64,000 bases of DNA from contig JABVXU010000188.1 in NCBI GenBank assembly GCA_013365365.1, forward strand, positions 1-64,000, in the 5' to 3' direction. A program made the position numbers and the translations under genes. Below the pieces are notes generated by a model, which was not told the DNA's origin, ran no database searches, and was given only the letters and a program-made list of their open reading frames with translations. Of the stretch, positions 29,324 through 40,745 are shown piece after piece (the stretch's first letter is position 1; each line of letters opens with the position of its first letter). The DNA comes from Cruorifilaria tuberocauda. Lineage: Eukaryota; Nematoda; Chromadorea; Rhabditida; Onchocercidae.

Positions 29324-30603
29324 AGAAATCCCGTAATTTTTTTATTTCTTCTTTAGCTTATTTTGATTTCGAAATATTTGTACGAAGGTTTTCGCAATTC
29401 TGGAATTAATCGGGAGTTTTTAAAACTTACAAAGGCTTTCTGCAAGCTGTAAAAATTATTCCTATATATGTATCCAAACATCATTCATTTTAAAAATCGA
29501 AAAACAGAAAGGTTTTTCAAAAAGTCACTGCGAAAAACGCTTAATTCAACAGTCATAGAGTTCACTTGCTCTCTGAAAATTTATGAAAAATGGGTCACCT
29601 TCATGACTCATTACTAATTAATTGCAATCAAAGGTCAATTTTCGCGACATCCCGGGGAACAACCAAGAAAGCAAAGAAACACAAACAAACGTACCCTTCC
29701 AAAATGCAACAACCACTTGAACTTTTAAATCGGCGGACTTTCTTTCGCAATACGTGCACTGACCTAACAGAATACGTTTAAAATGAGAGATGAGCTTATT
29801 AATGCTCGTAATTAATTAGAAGCCATATATGCAGCTAACACGTTGATAGCAACATATCAGTGATAAGACGTGATATGATAACACAAAAAATTTTGTCAAC
29901 TTGCATGAATTCTTACATTCTTGCTCATCCTCTTTTCTAATACACATTTTTATTTAGCAAAGTATTCAAATTTGTTTGAAATCCAGAAATTTTTGAAATC
30001 AAGCAATGTTTGAAAGAGTATCGGAACTGTGTCAAATACATTCGCAATTTTTTGAATCCTCAAAATTGTAAGATCTCATGAATTACAAAATTCGTATAAT
30101 GGTAATCATCGGAAGTGCTTGACACACATTCATCGAGAGCACTTATAACTTGCCATTCGAGCTGGTTACCATGTCTATTACTTACCTCACTTAAGTCATT
30201 CACACGTTTTGTTAGTTCGAGGAAGGGTTCTCTCAGGTGAACTCAACTGATGTAACGCACTTTTTCTCTTATAATAATAAACCACGTCAGTGCTCAACCG
30301 ATTTCGCATTTCTTCCTCTTTTTTTTAAATTTAAATTCAAAAATTGAAATAGCGGTAGAATAAAGAATTGATTAATGATTAATATGTACATATTCTGATT
30401 TGTTAACTTGTGGTAACTCAAGAAAATACATTAACTTACTTTTCCATGCAATTTCGGTAAATCTCCGGTCGATTTGTTTTCAAATAAACTAATGATATCG
30501 ATACAACTCCAAAATTCCTCGAAATATTTTATTCAAAAATTTTCAATCGTAAAGTTATACGTCACTGATATATCGATTGATCAGCCGTAATTTCAGTATT
30601 CTT
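29324..30603. other. spacer with two orphan exon-like segments
   Basis: Lies between the divergent atl-1 (-) and the small secreted gene (+). On the minus strand, a 16-nt segment at 29446-29431 is flanked by a tttttacag acceptor and a gtaagt donor. A frame at about 30230-30186 (EPFLELTKRVNDLSE) ends at a gtaagt donor. They could be 5' UTR or alternative first exons of atl-1, but I could not join them to it in frame. No other gene is seen. Confidence 0.4.
30586..30596 (+). promoter_or_regulatory. probable spliced-leader acceptor
   Basis: The sequence cgtaatttcag matches the nematode 3' splice consensus and lies 7 nt before the ATG at 30604 with no upstream exon visible. This is the expected layout for SL trans-splicing. 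Inferred from position only. Confidence 0.55.
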
Positions 30604-31271
30604 ATGATGTTCCCATACATACTATCAATCTTGTTAACATTTACAATTTCAAAGCTATCAACAGCGCAATTCATTATACCGTACGGAGCATTTGGTACAT
30701 TTCCAGCGCCTGGTTTGCCGAATCGTAAGTTAAATGTGTAGCAAATTTTCTTTACGTGAACGATAAGTAAATGTGAGGCTAATCACTTATTGATATATTT
30801 ATTGAATTACTTATCAAGTAAATAGTAACTGTATTTATTGAATTACTTATCAAGTAAATAGTAACTTGAGAGTGTCAATGTTTTTTTATTAATAAATATT
30901 GCAATATTATCATAACCAAATATTTTGTAGCATATTTGAACCCAATTGGCGGTCTTGGCATGTTATTAGGTAATGATCCGCTACTAATGTCCAATATGGG
31001 CATCAATTTGTTTGGTAATCCATACTTGATGAATTCTTATGCGCCATTTGCTTTCACAAATAATGGCAATTCATTCACCGGTTATGGTACTCCAAAATAT
31101 GGAACACCCATGTATCCAAGGAAACGATTTCTTCCAGGTGATTTACTTCACTGATCTGTGTAACAATCAATCATTTACTTAACGATCATTTACTTCAATA
31201 TCTATCATTTTATAGGCTTTGGCTGTTTGAATCGATCTGGTTGTGGTATTGGTTTTCATAAGAAGGAATAG
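30604..31271 (+). CDS. small secreted G/N/Y-rich protein, unknown function
   Basis: Three exons, 30604-30724, 30931-31137 and 31216-31271, join in phase to give 127 aa. Residues 1-21 (MMFPYILSILLTFTISKLSTA) form a signal peptide; the mature chain probably starts QFIIPYGAFG. The body is rich in Gly, Asn, Tyr, Met and Pro, with repeated short phrases such as NPIGGLGMLLGN, GINLFGNPYL and GYGTPKYGTP. It is followed by a dibasic site, PRKRFLPG. The last exon adds FGCLNRSGCGIGFHKKE with the only two cysteines of the mature chain, six residues apart. Composition suggests a structural, cuticle-associated or excreted/secreted protein, or a propeptide cleaved at RKR; none of these is shown. The start is supported by the trans-splice-like acceptor 7 nt upstream. 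I do not recognise the family. Confidence 0.75.
30796..30866. repeat. 36-bp direct tandem duplication in an intron
   Basis: Two essentially identical copies of a 36-bp unit (tatttattgaattacttatc...) sit head to tail in intron 1 of the small secreted gene. The near-absence of divergence suggests a recent duplication. Confidence 0.9.
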
Positions 31272-33044
31272 AATTTATATTCAAAATACCTTACATTTAA
31301 TTTATGAAATATGAATAATACTGTTTCGTAGTTTTCTGCATTGATTGTAAGAAGTTAATAGAAAAAAGTTCTTCATAAACAACTATGATATTTCATACTT
31401 CTTCGGAATGATCCCACAATAACTATCATTTTGATATGACATATATGTATCAATTCGTAACTTCATCATACTTTGATAATTTTAAATGTAATTTCTAACA
31501 ATTTAAATTATTCACTTAGAAATAAATAGTGAAATTTTCATTTTTCCAATGTAAAACCATTGATTCGTCATGGAAAGGTTAAAAAAGTTGCTAATCAGAT
31601 GATTTAATATTGTTAATTGTCATTCGGTCATTATATCATTCGATCCGATTATCAAATGCTATTCAAAACCCAAAACGATCCATGAAATGCAATTAGCAGA
31701 TGCTTTTCATGAACCGGTTTTCATAAGCAGAGAAAATTTTAATGAGCATTTTATATATTTCCTGCGTGACTACTACTACATAACTTTTGGGTGCTCGATG
31801 ACCCTTAGATCAACAAATTATGGCTTTCCATAAGCTGAAACTCTGATTTAGAAATTTCTCATAATTCTCACTAATACCAAAATTTTCAATATTTCAATCA
31901 AATTTTGAAAAATAAGGGAAAAGTAGGGTAATCAATTGATCAGTTGATGCAGCGTAATCAGTTAATTTATCATCCTTTACAAGAATTTTTGCAGTTTCAA
32001 TTTTTCTGATATTGTTACCGAAATCACTATTTACGGTATCATCCAACTTGACCAGCATAATAGTTGTTGGTCATCATTGGTCACACATAACAGTGTTATC
32101 AAGTTAAAAACAATAATACCTGTCCTCCAAACATTATCAGTATTATGATTCCTAAAGATAGCCGTAATGATTACCAAAAATAATTGAAAACCAATATTAG
32201 TGGACATCAAAAATGGAATGCAAAATATGACAATTCAGATTAATAGTCCGTTCATATCGAAATATTCCGGTTATTATCCGTACAACATCTTCATTAACCA
32301 TAATACAACTGAATATTAGGCATAATAGCTCTTGATATAACCTTATGGAATTAATCTGTTCATTTTTAGACCAATTTTTATTTATAAAATTAATTTACAT
32401 CATTGCTCATTGGATGAATTATAATAACATATTTACATATGTCACAATTATCATGTATATTTCTATACCCGTTTCAAAATAAAATGAGAAACAATCTAAT
32501 CATTAATATGTGAATGTTCCCAAGACAACAGGCGTTGATAAGAACAAAGAATAGAAAATTATTCATAACGTTTCTTTATATTAATAAAATCGATTTGCTC
32601 GTAGTATGAAATATCGCAGCTATCACTATTGTTTACTGCAATGGTACTTGGAAAATTTTTGTTAAACTGCACAGGATTTATCCAGTTTTCCTTTCAGTTA
32701 CTTAAAATATATGCTGCATTGAAATACTGAAATACTAATAAGTCAAATCCGAGGGCGTAGACTTACATTTAAGATTTTAATTTTTTTTTCCAGAAATATA
32801 TCGATATCTCTTGGCATAAATCCGTAAACTTCATCAAAAGCCACACTATCAGATCAAATCAACGAATAGTAAATTTTTCCAAATACAATCCAAAATATAT
32901 ATCACTCATATTTGTCGCTTAAAACAATGAAATAATTGCACAGTGTTAATTACATTCACAAGCAAAGAACTTATCTCAGAAAAGTAAGACCCGAGCTTTG
33001 ACCAATATAATAATTTTAAAAGTATTTTCTGTCCAAATATTGGC
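31272..33044. other. spacer between convergent genes, no gene seen
   Basis: AT-rich DNA between the stops of the small secreted gene (+) and the phosphatase (-). An aataaa near 31520 is a possible polyadenylation signal. No exon-like segment was found. Confidence 0.55.
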
Positions 33045-35197
33045 TTATTTACCGGCATCATTCGCACACTGTAATTTCATTTCGTATCGTAGCAGCTGCT
33101 GTATAAAACCCGGATTTGGATTGACTGAAAGTGGAAAAAGTTTAAAATACTGTTGCATAAACATAGGGGAATCGATTTGAATATTAAGTTTTATTTACAT
33201 ATCTTTCAATCCAAAACATTTAAAGCTAAGACTTTTGAAACCAAATATTTATTTTCACCAACTTTCTGATAGAAAAGAAAAGACTTCCTGCATACTCTAT
33301 TACCTATTACAGGAAAATTCTTCATAAATTTTAAAGTGTTTGCGTATGAAACGTTTCATTCTTCATATCACTGGAATATTAACATACATCATATAAGCTA
33401 TTTCAAATCACTTTTCAGTAAATGCCTATTCCTGGCACTGAAATTGTCGAAAATATGAGATCAGATTACCTTTCCTGATTGCATTAACATGTTCTAAAGC
33501 TTCCCGTAATGTCATTTTGTTATAACGCATTATATATGACAGAACAATGGTAGGCGAACGCGATATACCAGCATTACAATGTACAAAAACCTGGAAAACC
33601 TCATGAAATTGTAATGAAAGCAATAATTTACAATTTAGCCTGCCAGATTAATAAATTGTTACTTTGAAATCCTCAATATTTTCAGGTAAGAAACAAGCTA
33701 TTTAGTTAATGATTTAAAAACGCTAGAACCGTCATACTATCGCAGTAAAATTTAAAAATAAACTACTTATCAAAGCAGAACATTCATGATTTCACATTTA
33801 AATTGTTACCAAACCACAATATTAGTGTAATTAAAATTAAAATTTCTAAATCCTGAACTCACATTTCCACCACCATCTACTGCTTCCTTCATGAACTTAT
33901 GGCATTTATCAAAATGCTGCTCTATATTGGTCCACGGTAAATCCAATACGTCGATTGTAAGATATTTAATGGCACCCAAAAAAATATTCTCCACACCTGT
34001 TGCACAATTGATTATATGTGTAACTTTATGCGCCGTGAGAATGTCATAATCGTGTGCAACATCCTGACTTCCTGCAACAAAATCAATTAATTTATCTACA
34101 AACGTGTTAAAATATGCAAGGTTATATTGAAAATTAAGCAATGAATTTTGAACAACATCGATAGTAATATAAAGAGCAAGAGAAAATAATCTCAATGAAT
34201 TTTTTTTAACTCCTAATAAAAGTCCGACAGATACAAAAAATGCCAATGGATTGAAATTATGTTCCTGTTGCTATCTTTAATAACTTATTTATCGGCTACT
34301 CGATATTCCAGTGTCTGTTAGAAATAGACTATAACCTCATAATGGACTAAAAACTAAGTTAGTAATGATTGTATTTACAGCTAAAAAGCACGTCATTTCT
34401 TAAATGATATTAATTTTGATAAAAATTAAACTTCCACCGCCTAAATGAAAACAAGAAAGAATACTTTCAATATTGTACTTACCTAAGTATATCCCTTTTG
34501 CTATATTTGCCATCTGTAGATCAGGTTTTAAATCGAGCACAAAACCCAAAGCTTGTCGATATAATCGTTTTTTTTGCTGCCGATTAGACAACGAATTATG
34601 ATTTGGAAAACATGATGCTTGTGATTTATTCAAATCACTCTCCTTGTTGAAAGTAATTTCAAACTCTTGTACCTCTTTTTCGCCACTACTACCATCAGAT
34701 CTATCTTCATTACTTTCATCTATATGCACAAATTCGCCTTTACTTGAACGTTTTTCTCTCGCCACCGTACCATCTTCCATTGTTACTCTAAAAACGTATA
34801 ATGATATGCAGAAAACTGCCCGTAAAATCATTAACTATGTAAGATAAAATCAGTGAAAAACATTACGTAAGAACTAGATACAAACACAATAATAAATAGG
34901 GACATTCTGATTCTATCACATGCAAAACTGCCATCAACTAAGTCAACAGATAATCGCAATAATTTAAAATAGACTGATGTTACATCAAGTAGTTTAATAT
35001 ATTTGATTTCTTTAAGAATTCAATCGCATGCATTGTTACGATCAAATCATTTTCATAACCATTAATGAAATTCAATAACTTCCCTGACCAAAAAGTGCAC
35101 TAAGTTTCTATTGTAGGATTGTAAAAAAGAAAATTTGCCTAGTTTCAACAGCTTTCAAATCTTCTCGTGCTTTGCGTATCTTTTCCAGTATCGACAT
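33045..35197 (-). CDS. DUSP19-type dual-specificity phosphatase
   Basis: Five exons, 35197-35139, 34787-34483, 34071-33863, 33590-33470 and 33124-33045, sum to 774 nt (257 aa). The catalytic domain starts at DLKPDLQMANIAKGIYLGSQ, contains KVTHIINCATGVEN and LDLPWTNIEQHFDKC, and has the active-site loop VHCNAGISRSPT. This HCx5R loop holds the cysteine nucleophile and phosphate-binding Arg. It ends NPNPGFIQQLLRYE. The order and wording match DUSP19/SKRP1, a phosphatase tied to the JNK cascade. An Asp general acid is present in LDLP. The N-terminus carries an acidic, Ser-rich stretch (ESNEDRSDGSSGEKE). The first intron has a GC donor (ACTAG/gcaaat); the joined KAVETRVTMEDG resembles the DUSP19 N-terminus, which supports the junction. 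A tttcag site at about 35240 gives a 42-nt leader and may be a trans-splice acceptor. Known family roles are from other animals, not shown here. Confidence 0.9.
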
Positions 35198-35844
35198 TTC
35201 TTTTCAAATAATACTCTTCCTCTTAACTTTGATGAATGTCTGAAATTATGGTAAATCCACCGAGAAAAAAGAAGAAAAAATACATGAATAGATTAATTAA
35301 ATAAACGAGGAAGAAAAGAGAGCAAGGAGATAAAAAAAAAATGATAAATGGCATTAATTTATAAATGCCATATTAAATAAAAAGTAGCTTTTGCAGGAAA
35401 TAATCAAAAAACTTCATCTTATCCAAAGATATCCAATTACATTTATATTTAGGCAATAGAAAGTTTATTTTAAATTCGTACTTAAATTGGAATCAGTTAA
35501 TTAAATGTCCTATGAAAATGAAAGAAGAAAAATTCATCACTTGCTTTTTTTTTCCTCTTCATTACTTAAACATCAACAACGATAAAAATTGCCACAATAG
35601 TTGCGTCACCACAAATTTTGAAAGTATCGATTAAATACGGTCCATAAATATTAAGCTCGCTCTATCACTAATCTCTTTTGATATAAAAATGGAATAGAAT
35701 GGAATATTTAAGTGGATGATTTTAAATTCATAATTCTATTTTAAATGTTTAAATGATAAAGGAACTGCTTTAACTTTAAGCTAATATTGATTATGGGCGT
35801 TAAAATACATCCTCCATACCACCATCATCATCACTGCAATTACT

Positions 35845-35895
35845 TTCTCTCCCTATCTCTCCCTCTCCCTCTCTCTCTCTCTCTCTTTCTCTCTC
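35845..35895. repeat. CT-rich microsatellite
   Basis: Pyrimidine tract of CTCTCC and CT units with single interruptions, in the upstream region of the phosphatase gene. Confidence 0.85.
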
Positions 35896-36023
35896 AATCT
35901 TTTCATTACATTTCAAAAACTTGCTCAGTATGATGACTCATAACCAATTAGTAAGCTTGAATTTTCTAGAACAGTTTTTGTAAAAAAAAAATTGCTCGAT
36001 TTTGTTATTTTGTTATTGTTATT

Positions 36024-36083
36024 ATATTTAAATTTAACTTAAACTTATCAAATATTTGGTAAGTTTAAGTTAAATTTAAATAT
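36024..36083. repeat. 26-bp inverted repeat with 8-nt loop
   Basis: Arms 36024-36049 and 36058-36083 are reverse complements at 25 of 26 positions (left arm atatttaaatttaacttaaa..., loop aaatattt). Almost entirely A+T, so it could be a cruciform-prone palindrome, a degenerate mobile-element terminus or a foldback transcript. Confidence 0.85.
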
Positions 36084-37220
36084 TTCAGCAATTTCCACTT
36101 TTATCTTGTAAATTATTGAGATTTCCTTTGATAAGAACAGGTGAAAATTTTCATTTTACTGCTATAAATTGCATTACAATCTTTTTTTCCTGTTAATGTT
36201 ATTGTTACTTTAGCATTTTTCTATTTACTTTAATAAGTTGTTATTAAATGGGAAAATATCTTTGTAAGTGAAAAGGAAAGTTGATAAAATGAAAGAACAT
36301 TATCAGACTTATTAGGATCACTGTAATTGCCTCAAGTAATTAATCTTTGAGATTAAAAGAAGTAAATAAAGATAGGAAGGGAAATGAATTCATTCAATTA
36401 TTTTGTATCATTTCTATGAGAGTTATCTTCCCGAAGATCAGATTGTATTTTTGATTATATTTTGTCTCATTCATTTGATGTTTAATTAACTTTCATTATC
36501 ATTATGTTATTATATTTACTATTTATTTTTCAATTTTTATGTGTTTTTATGGATTTTATCATTTATTTTAAACTGGTATTTATATATTTGAATGCTTTTA
36601 TAAATTTTATATATATTTGAATATAATTTTATATTTATTTGAATATAATTTTGTATATATTTGAATATAATTGAAATTTTATATATATTTGAATATATTA
36701 ATTATAATGTTTATGCAATTAATTCCATCAACCTTTAATAAATGAACATTCTGATATCTTAAAGTGAGATTCTTAAAAGGAAAAATTCAAATACTATTTA
36801 GCTTCATTTATATTACTGTAAATGTTAAAGTTAATCATTTCTTTACTGTTCCATTGATATCATATCAGATTGAAATTATTATGCTACTATCATATTTAAA
36901 TTTCATTTGTCACCAATAAACAAGTAACTTCATTTATTTACTGTTTTAATTTCTTCAACAAATAGCAATGTAATGGAGGAGTAAAAAGCTTATTTTGTTT
37001 GTTTCGTTCATTTTATTAAATTTCATTAAATGTGATTTATTGGAATTTTATAAAATTTTTCACTGTTATTTTTTAAGTGTAATTTATTAAAAATCTTTAA
37101 AAAGTTTGAAATTTTTTGAAAGAATAAAGGAATTTCCAACTTTATTTCATTGTAACAGAGTGTATTCTCATACAGAAATCTCACATACACACACATACAC
37201 TAATATATACATCCATGCAT

Positions 37221-37223
<3 letters not shown>

Positions 37224-37310
<87 letters not shown>
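37224..37310. repeat. CA microsatellite, about 43 dinucleotides
   Basis: Long (CA)n/(AC)n run broken by single T substitutions at about 37280 and 37310. Shorter ACAC stretches precede it from about 37187. Confidence 0.95.
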
Positions 37311-37495
37311 CCACAATATTTACATCAAATGAGGAAATTAATCATTAAAAAGTCTAACAGGAAACGAACGCCTAGAAATTGCTGAACAGAAATAGCAAAA
37401 ATATTTTCCAACAAGTTTGCCAGAGTGTCATTGAAAGTTTCCCGTCAAATTGAATCAATCATTGGATTGTTTGAAGTTTGATTTCAATGTGATAC

Positions 37496-37515
37496 GGAAC
37501 GGAACGGAACGGAAC
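37496..37515. repeat. GGAAC pentanucleotide repeat, four units
   Basis: Four consecutive ggaac units in non-coding DNA. Confidence 0.85.
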
Positions 37516-38852
37516 AACTGTTACGTAATTCCATTGGAAATTTGAACTTTTCGCTCTTAGCAAAAGCAAAGTGATGTATTTGAGGAAACAACTTTTTTCC
37601 ACCGTTCCTTACTAAATTTTACTGAGAATTAATTCTCTTTCCCACTTTTAATTAACTTTTTAATATTAAAGAAGATTTAATGAAAATTTGAATATCATTA
37701 ATTAACTTCAAATAGATGCCTTTCTGATTCAATTATCTCTATGATAGTGAGAGTGAGAATTTTATGCAAAAATTGAAGAATTTTTTTTTTTTTAAATCAA
37801 ATTAGGTAATCCAGTTTATTCGCCGCATTTTCCCTTCCTCTCATCTCTTTAACACCGTTTAATATCTTCTGTCAGGTAGTACTTGAATTGGATGAGATCA
37901 AGTTAGATTAGATTGCAATTTTAGGAATAGGAAAATAAAGAAAAAATTTAGCTACTGAAAAATTCTATTAAAAAATAAATTAAATTAAAATCAATAAACT
38001 CAACAAGAAAAAGGATTTTAAGTTAAACTTTTTATCTCAAAAATTTGCAAAAGATCGTCCACTCAAGAAATTTCAACTATTATCGAAGGGTTAGACCGAA
38101 TTTTTGTATTTCGACGATCTCAAAGCATCGATAATATCATTAATATTGCTTAGGCTTCAGTATGCTTCTTGCTTTTCATTTGCCCGTTTTAGTATTATTT
38201 GATAATTGAATATTTGATAACAGTTAAAAAGTATTTCTATTTTAAATAAAATTTTAAGTATTCAATAAGAAAGTTATGCCAATATAATTATCATTCAAAA
38301 AAAAAAAAACTATGAAAATTTCTTAAGAAAAATGCTAATTTTTCCAGCAAAAGAAATCTTAATAATATGATAGAGTTAAGTAATTTGTTGGAAGTTATTT
38401 ACTTCCTTTTAAATCATCCATTGATACTTTTGTAACTATCAAATAGGAGAACGACGTGAAATTTCACTAAATGAAACTGATTTTTGAGTTTTAGCAATTC
38501 ATAATTCCGAAATCTGAAGGACAAATTTCCGTTTCTATTTTAGTTCTGTCTAACAATGACATTTCAATGGCTAACTTTTCAAAGATTTTTTAGTTAACTT
38601 TTAATATCAATCGATGAGCTATAATACTAGGTTGCTATTAAAAGTTTTACCTTTAATATCTATAAGACTCTAAATAGTATGCATATCGATTTTCCAAACG
38701 AAATTCCAATGATTTGGTGATTATTTAACTGAGCGCTTTTTATTAAATATAAAAATTTTATGTTTCCATCCTAAAACATTTGCTAAAAATGTACTTTTCA
38801 TATCAAAGATATATGTTATTTTTCGGATTTCGAGAAAACTCTTCCAGCAAAT

Positions 38853-39928
38853 ATGAAAATCTTGCTATTTACTTGCACCGCGGCATTACTAATTGCACAG
38901 GGGCTAAGTGCTGTATTGGTACAACCAGCAAAACCTGGCGAAACTGTAACATTAGAACTTGGTGATAAAGTAATGGATGTTCAAGCTGCAATTCAGGAAG
39001 CTGTTGATGATCAGAAGGATCGTATGGATATCATAAAGAACAGATCAATCACGGATTACGGTGTTAATTTTACAATATAAATTATTATTTCATGAATAAA
39101 CATTTCATGAGCAATTTCATGAATAATAAAAAAAGAGTAACAGTGACGTACTCATCCTCTTCATTTGGGAAAATTTGATTTAGTTTAATTCATGGAAAAC
39201 TTTATTTACTGGGCTGTTCTTTGATTTGTTGGAATAGTTCCTTGAGTTATTTGAGCTGAATGAGTTGAAGAGAAAAGTCAAGGTTAATTTTTATTGATAA
39301 GTTGGAATGAGCATGAGTGTAGACTGATCAACATTCGTTACTTTTTTGTTTAAATATCCTGGTTTTTCATAGTGAAATTTTATAGACGGAGATTTAAGAG
39401 GTTTAGGAAACTTTGATAAGATTTATGATGATATTTACAATTTATTTGAATTTTGATAAGATTTATGAAGATGTTTGTAATTTACTTAAAGTTGATTTAT
39501 GAGGATGTTTATGAAAACTTTAAATTTTTATAAGATTTATAGAGATGTTGATGATTTTCTTAAAGTTATAATATTGAAATCTTATTACGAATTATTTAAA
39601 TTTTATAACTGAAATGAATTTAAAAATTATTATTAGTTGTTTAATTTATTTTTTGTTCTGTTATGTTATTATTTGGATTTTCTGATATTAAGTATTTTTA
39701 AAATTTTAAAAACAATTTGTTTTATCTTGAAACCTAGATGGTCATTTCAGTTCGACGATACTTCCTAATAACTGATAATTTCAGTACAAGAAATACGGTG
39801 ATCGATTATCATTCAAAAATGGTACATTAATAATTCAAAATATAACTGCGAATGATGCTGTCTCATACTTCTACTTGCGAAACGGTGACCCGAAGAAGCC
39901 GGAGGCAATTGATGTCATAATGAATTAA
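38853..39928 (+). CDS. small secreted Ig-like protein without core cysteines
   Basis: Two exons, 38853-39062 and 39785-39928, join in phase 0 to 117 aa. Residues 1-20 (MKILLFTCTAALLIAQGLSA) form a signal peptide. The mature chain opens LVQPAKPGETVTLELGD, like the first strands of an Ig domain. After a helical-looking insert (VMDVQAAIQEAVDDQKDRMD) and an NRS sequon, exon 2 gives GDRLSFKNGTLIIQNITAND AVSYFYLRNGD. That is the D-E-F strand signature of V/I-set domains (NGTLxIxNxTxxDAxxY). The usual DxAxYxC cysteine is replaced, and the mature chain has no cysteine at all. A trans-splice-like cttccag lies 5 nt before the ATG. An alternative donor after LELGDK (gtaatg) would remove the insert and also keep phase. 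Likely a secreted nematode protein; its role is unknown. Confidence 0.7.
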
Positions 39929-40745
39929 TGTACTTCAAGATCATCCTGCAATATTTTCAGAAAAAAAATGAGAGGTAAAAGAATGAAACGTGAAAATAGC
40001 GTTGATCACATTGATAACTAAGCGTACACTCACACGCATACTTTCGTAATAACACAAACTCTCTCTGATAAATTTGATAAATTACAGGATGCAAAAGAGA
40101 GTATAAATTTTTTATAATAGTAAAGAAAAAAATTGAATTATTCCTGTTTTCCATTTTGTTGTAATTTCTCTGGAAATGTTGTTTGCTTCAAAATTGTTTC
40201 ACTATTTAATTACTTTGAAAAGTAATTTAGAAATGTAACAATTAATGTGGTTTAATTATCATCGATTTAATTATCAGTAACTAGTGATAGTGATAATGAT
40301 AATACATATTCCACAACAAATTGATACTAATTCTTTTAAATGATGGAAAGCAATTAGAACTATGAAACTCGTTTCTTGTCCTTACTTATTTTAATTGCAA
40401 AATATGAAATAATTTACGCGAACGTGAACGTGAACGTGAAGAGAAACGCATGCTTCCATAAATAGTTCACAATGAAGCGAAATAAAACAAAACTATCATT
40501 TATAACAACGAGCATTATGTGATATTTGCGTGTCGTGCCGTATGGCGTATGACGTAATTTTTGTAAACTTCAATAAAACTTGTCCAGCCAGCTACGTGAA
40601 CATATGATCTTAATGTATCGATCTTCGTCAAAATGATGCAAAAAATCTTATCGTAACATGAAAAAAGTTTAATACCTGAGTTGTCAGTGAAGAAATTTCA
40701 TGAATTCATTTACTTCAGTTTGAGCGGTCTGTTATAGCAGTAATA
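39929..40745. other. spacer, no gene seen
   Basis: AT-rich DNA between two plus-strand genes. It includes four imperfect GTGAAC hexamers at 40418-40441. The 65-codon minus-strand frame near 39957-40154 has no exon support. Confidence 0.55.
40418..40441. repeat. GTGAAC hexanucleotide repeat, four units
   Basis: Reads gcgaac-gtgaac-gtgaac-gtgaag. Less AT-rich than its surroundings and about 300 bp upstream of the kringle-like gene, so it could be a regulatory cluster or a simple repeat. Confidence 0.75.

Larger units (their letters stand above)
35198..38852. other. intergenic region with microsatellites, no gene seen
   Basis: Separates two divergent genes, so it should carry the promoters of the phosphatase (-) and the Ig-like gene (+). 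It holds the CT, CA and CGGAA repeats and the palindrome annotated separately. An 80-codon frame at 37106-37348 is largely a translation of the CA repeat. No coding exon is supported. Confidence 0.6.

Noticed and set aside
29590..29781. 63-codon Lys-rich plus-strand frame
   Set aside because: No splice sites, no family, isolated between two genes on opposite strands.
37106..37348. 80-codon plus-strand frame rich in His-Thr
   Set aside because: It is the translation of the CA microsatellite and has no splice or homology support.
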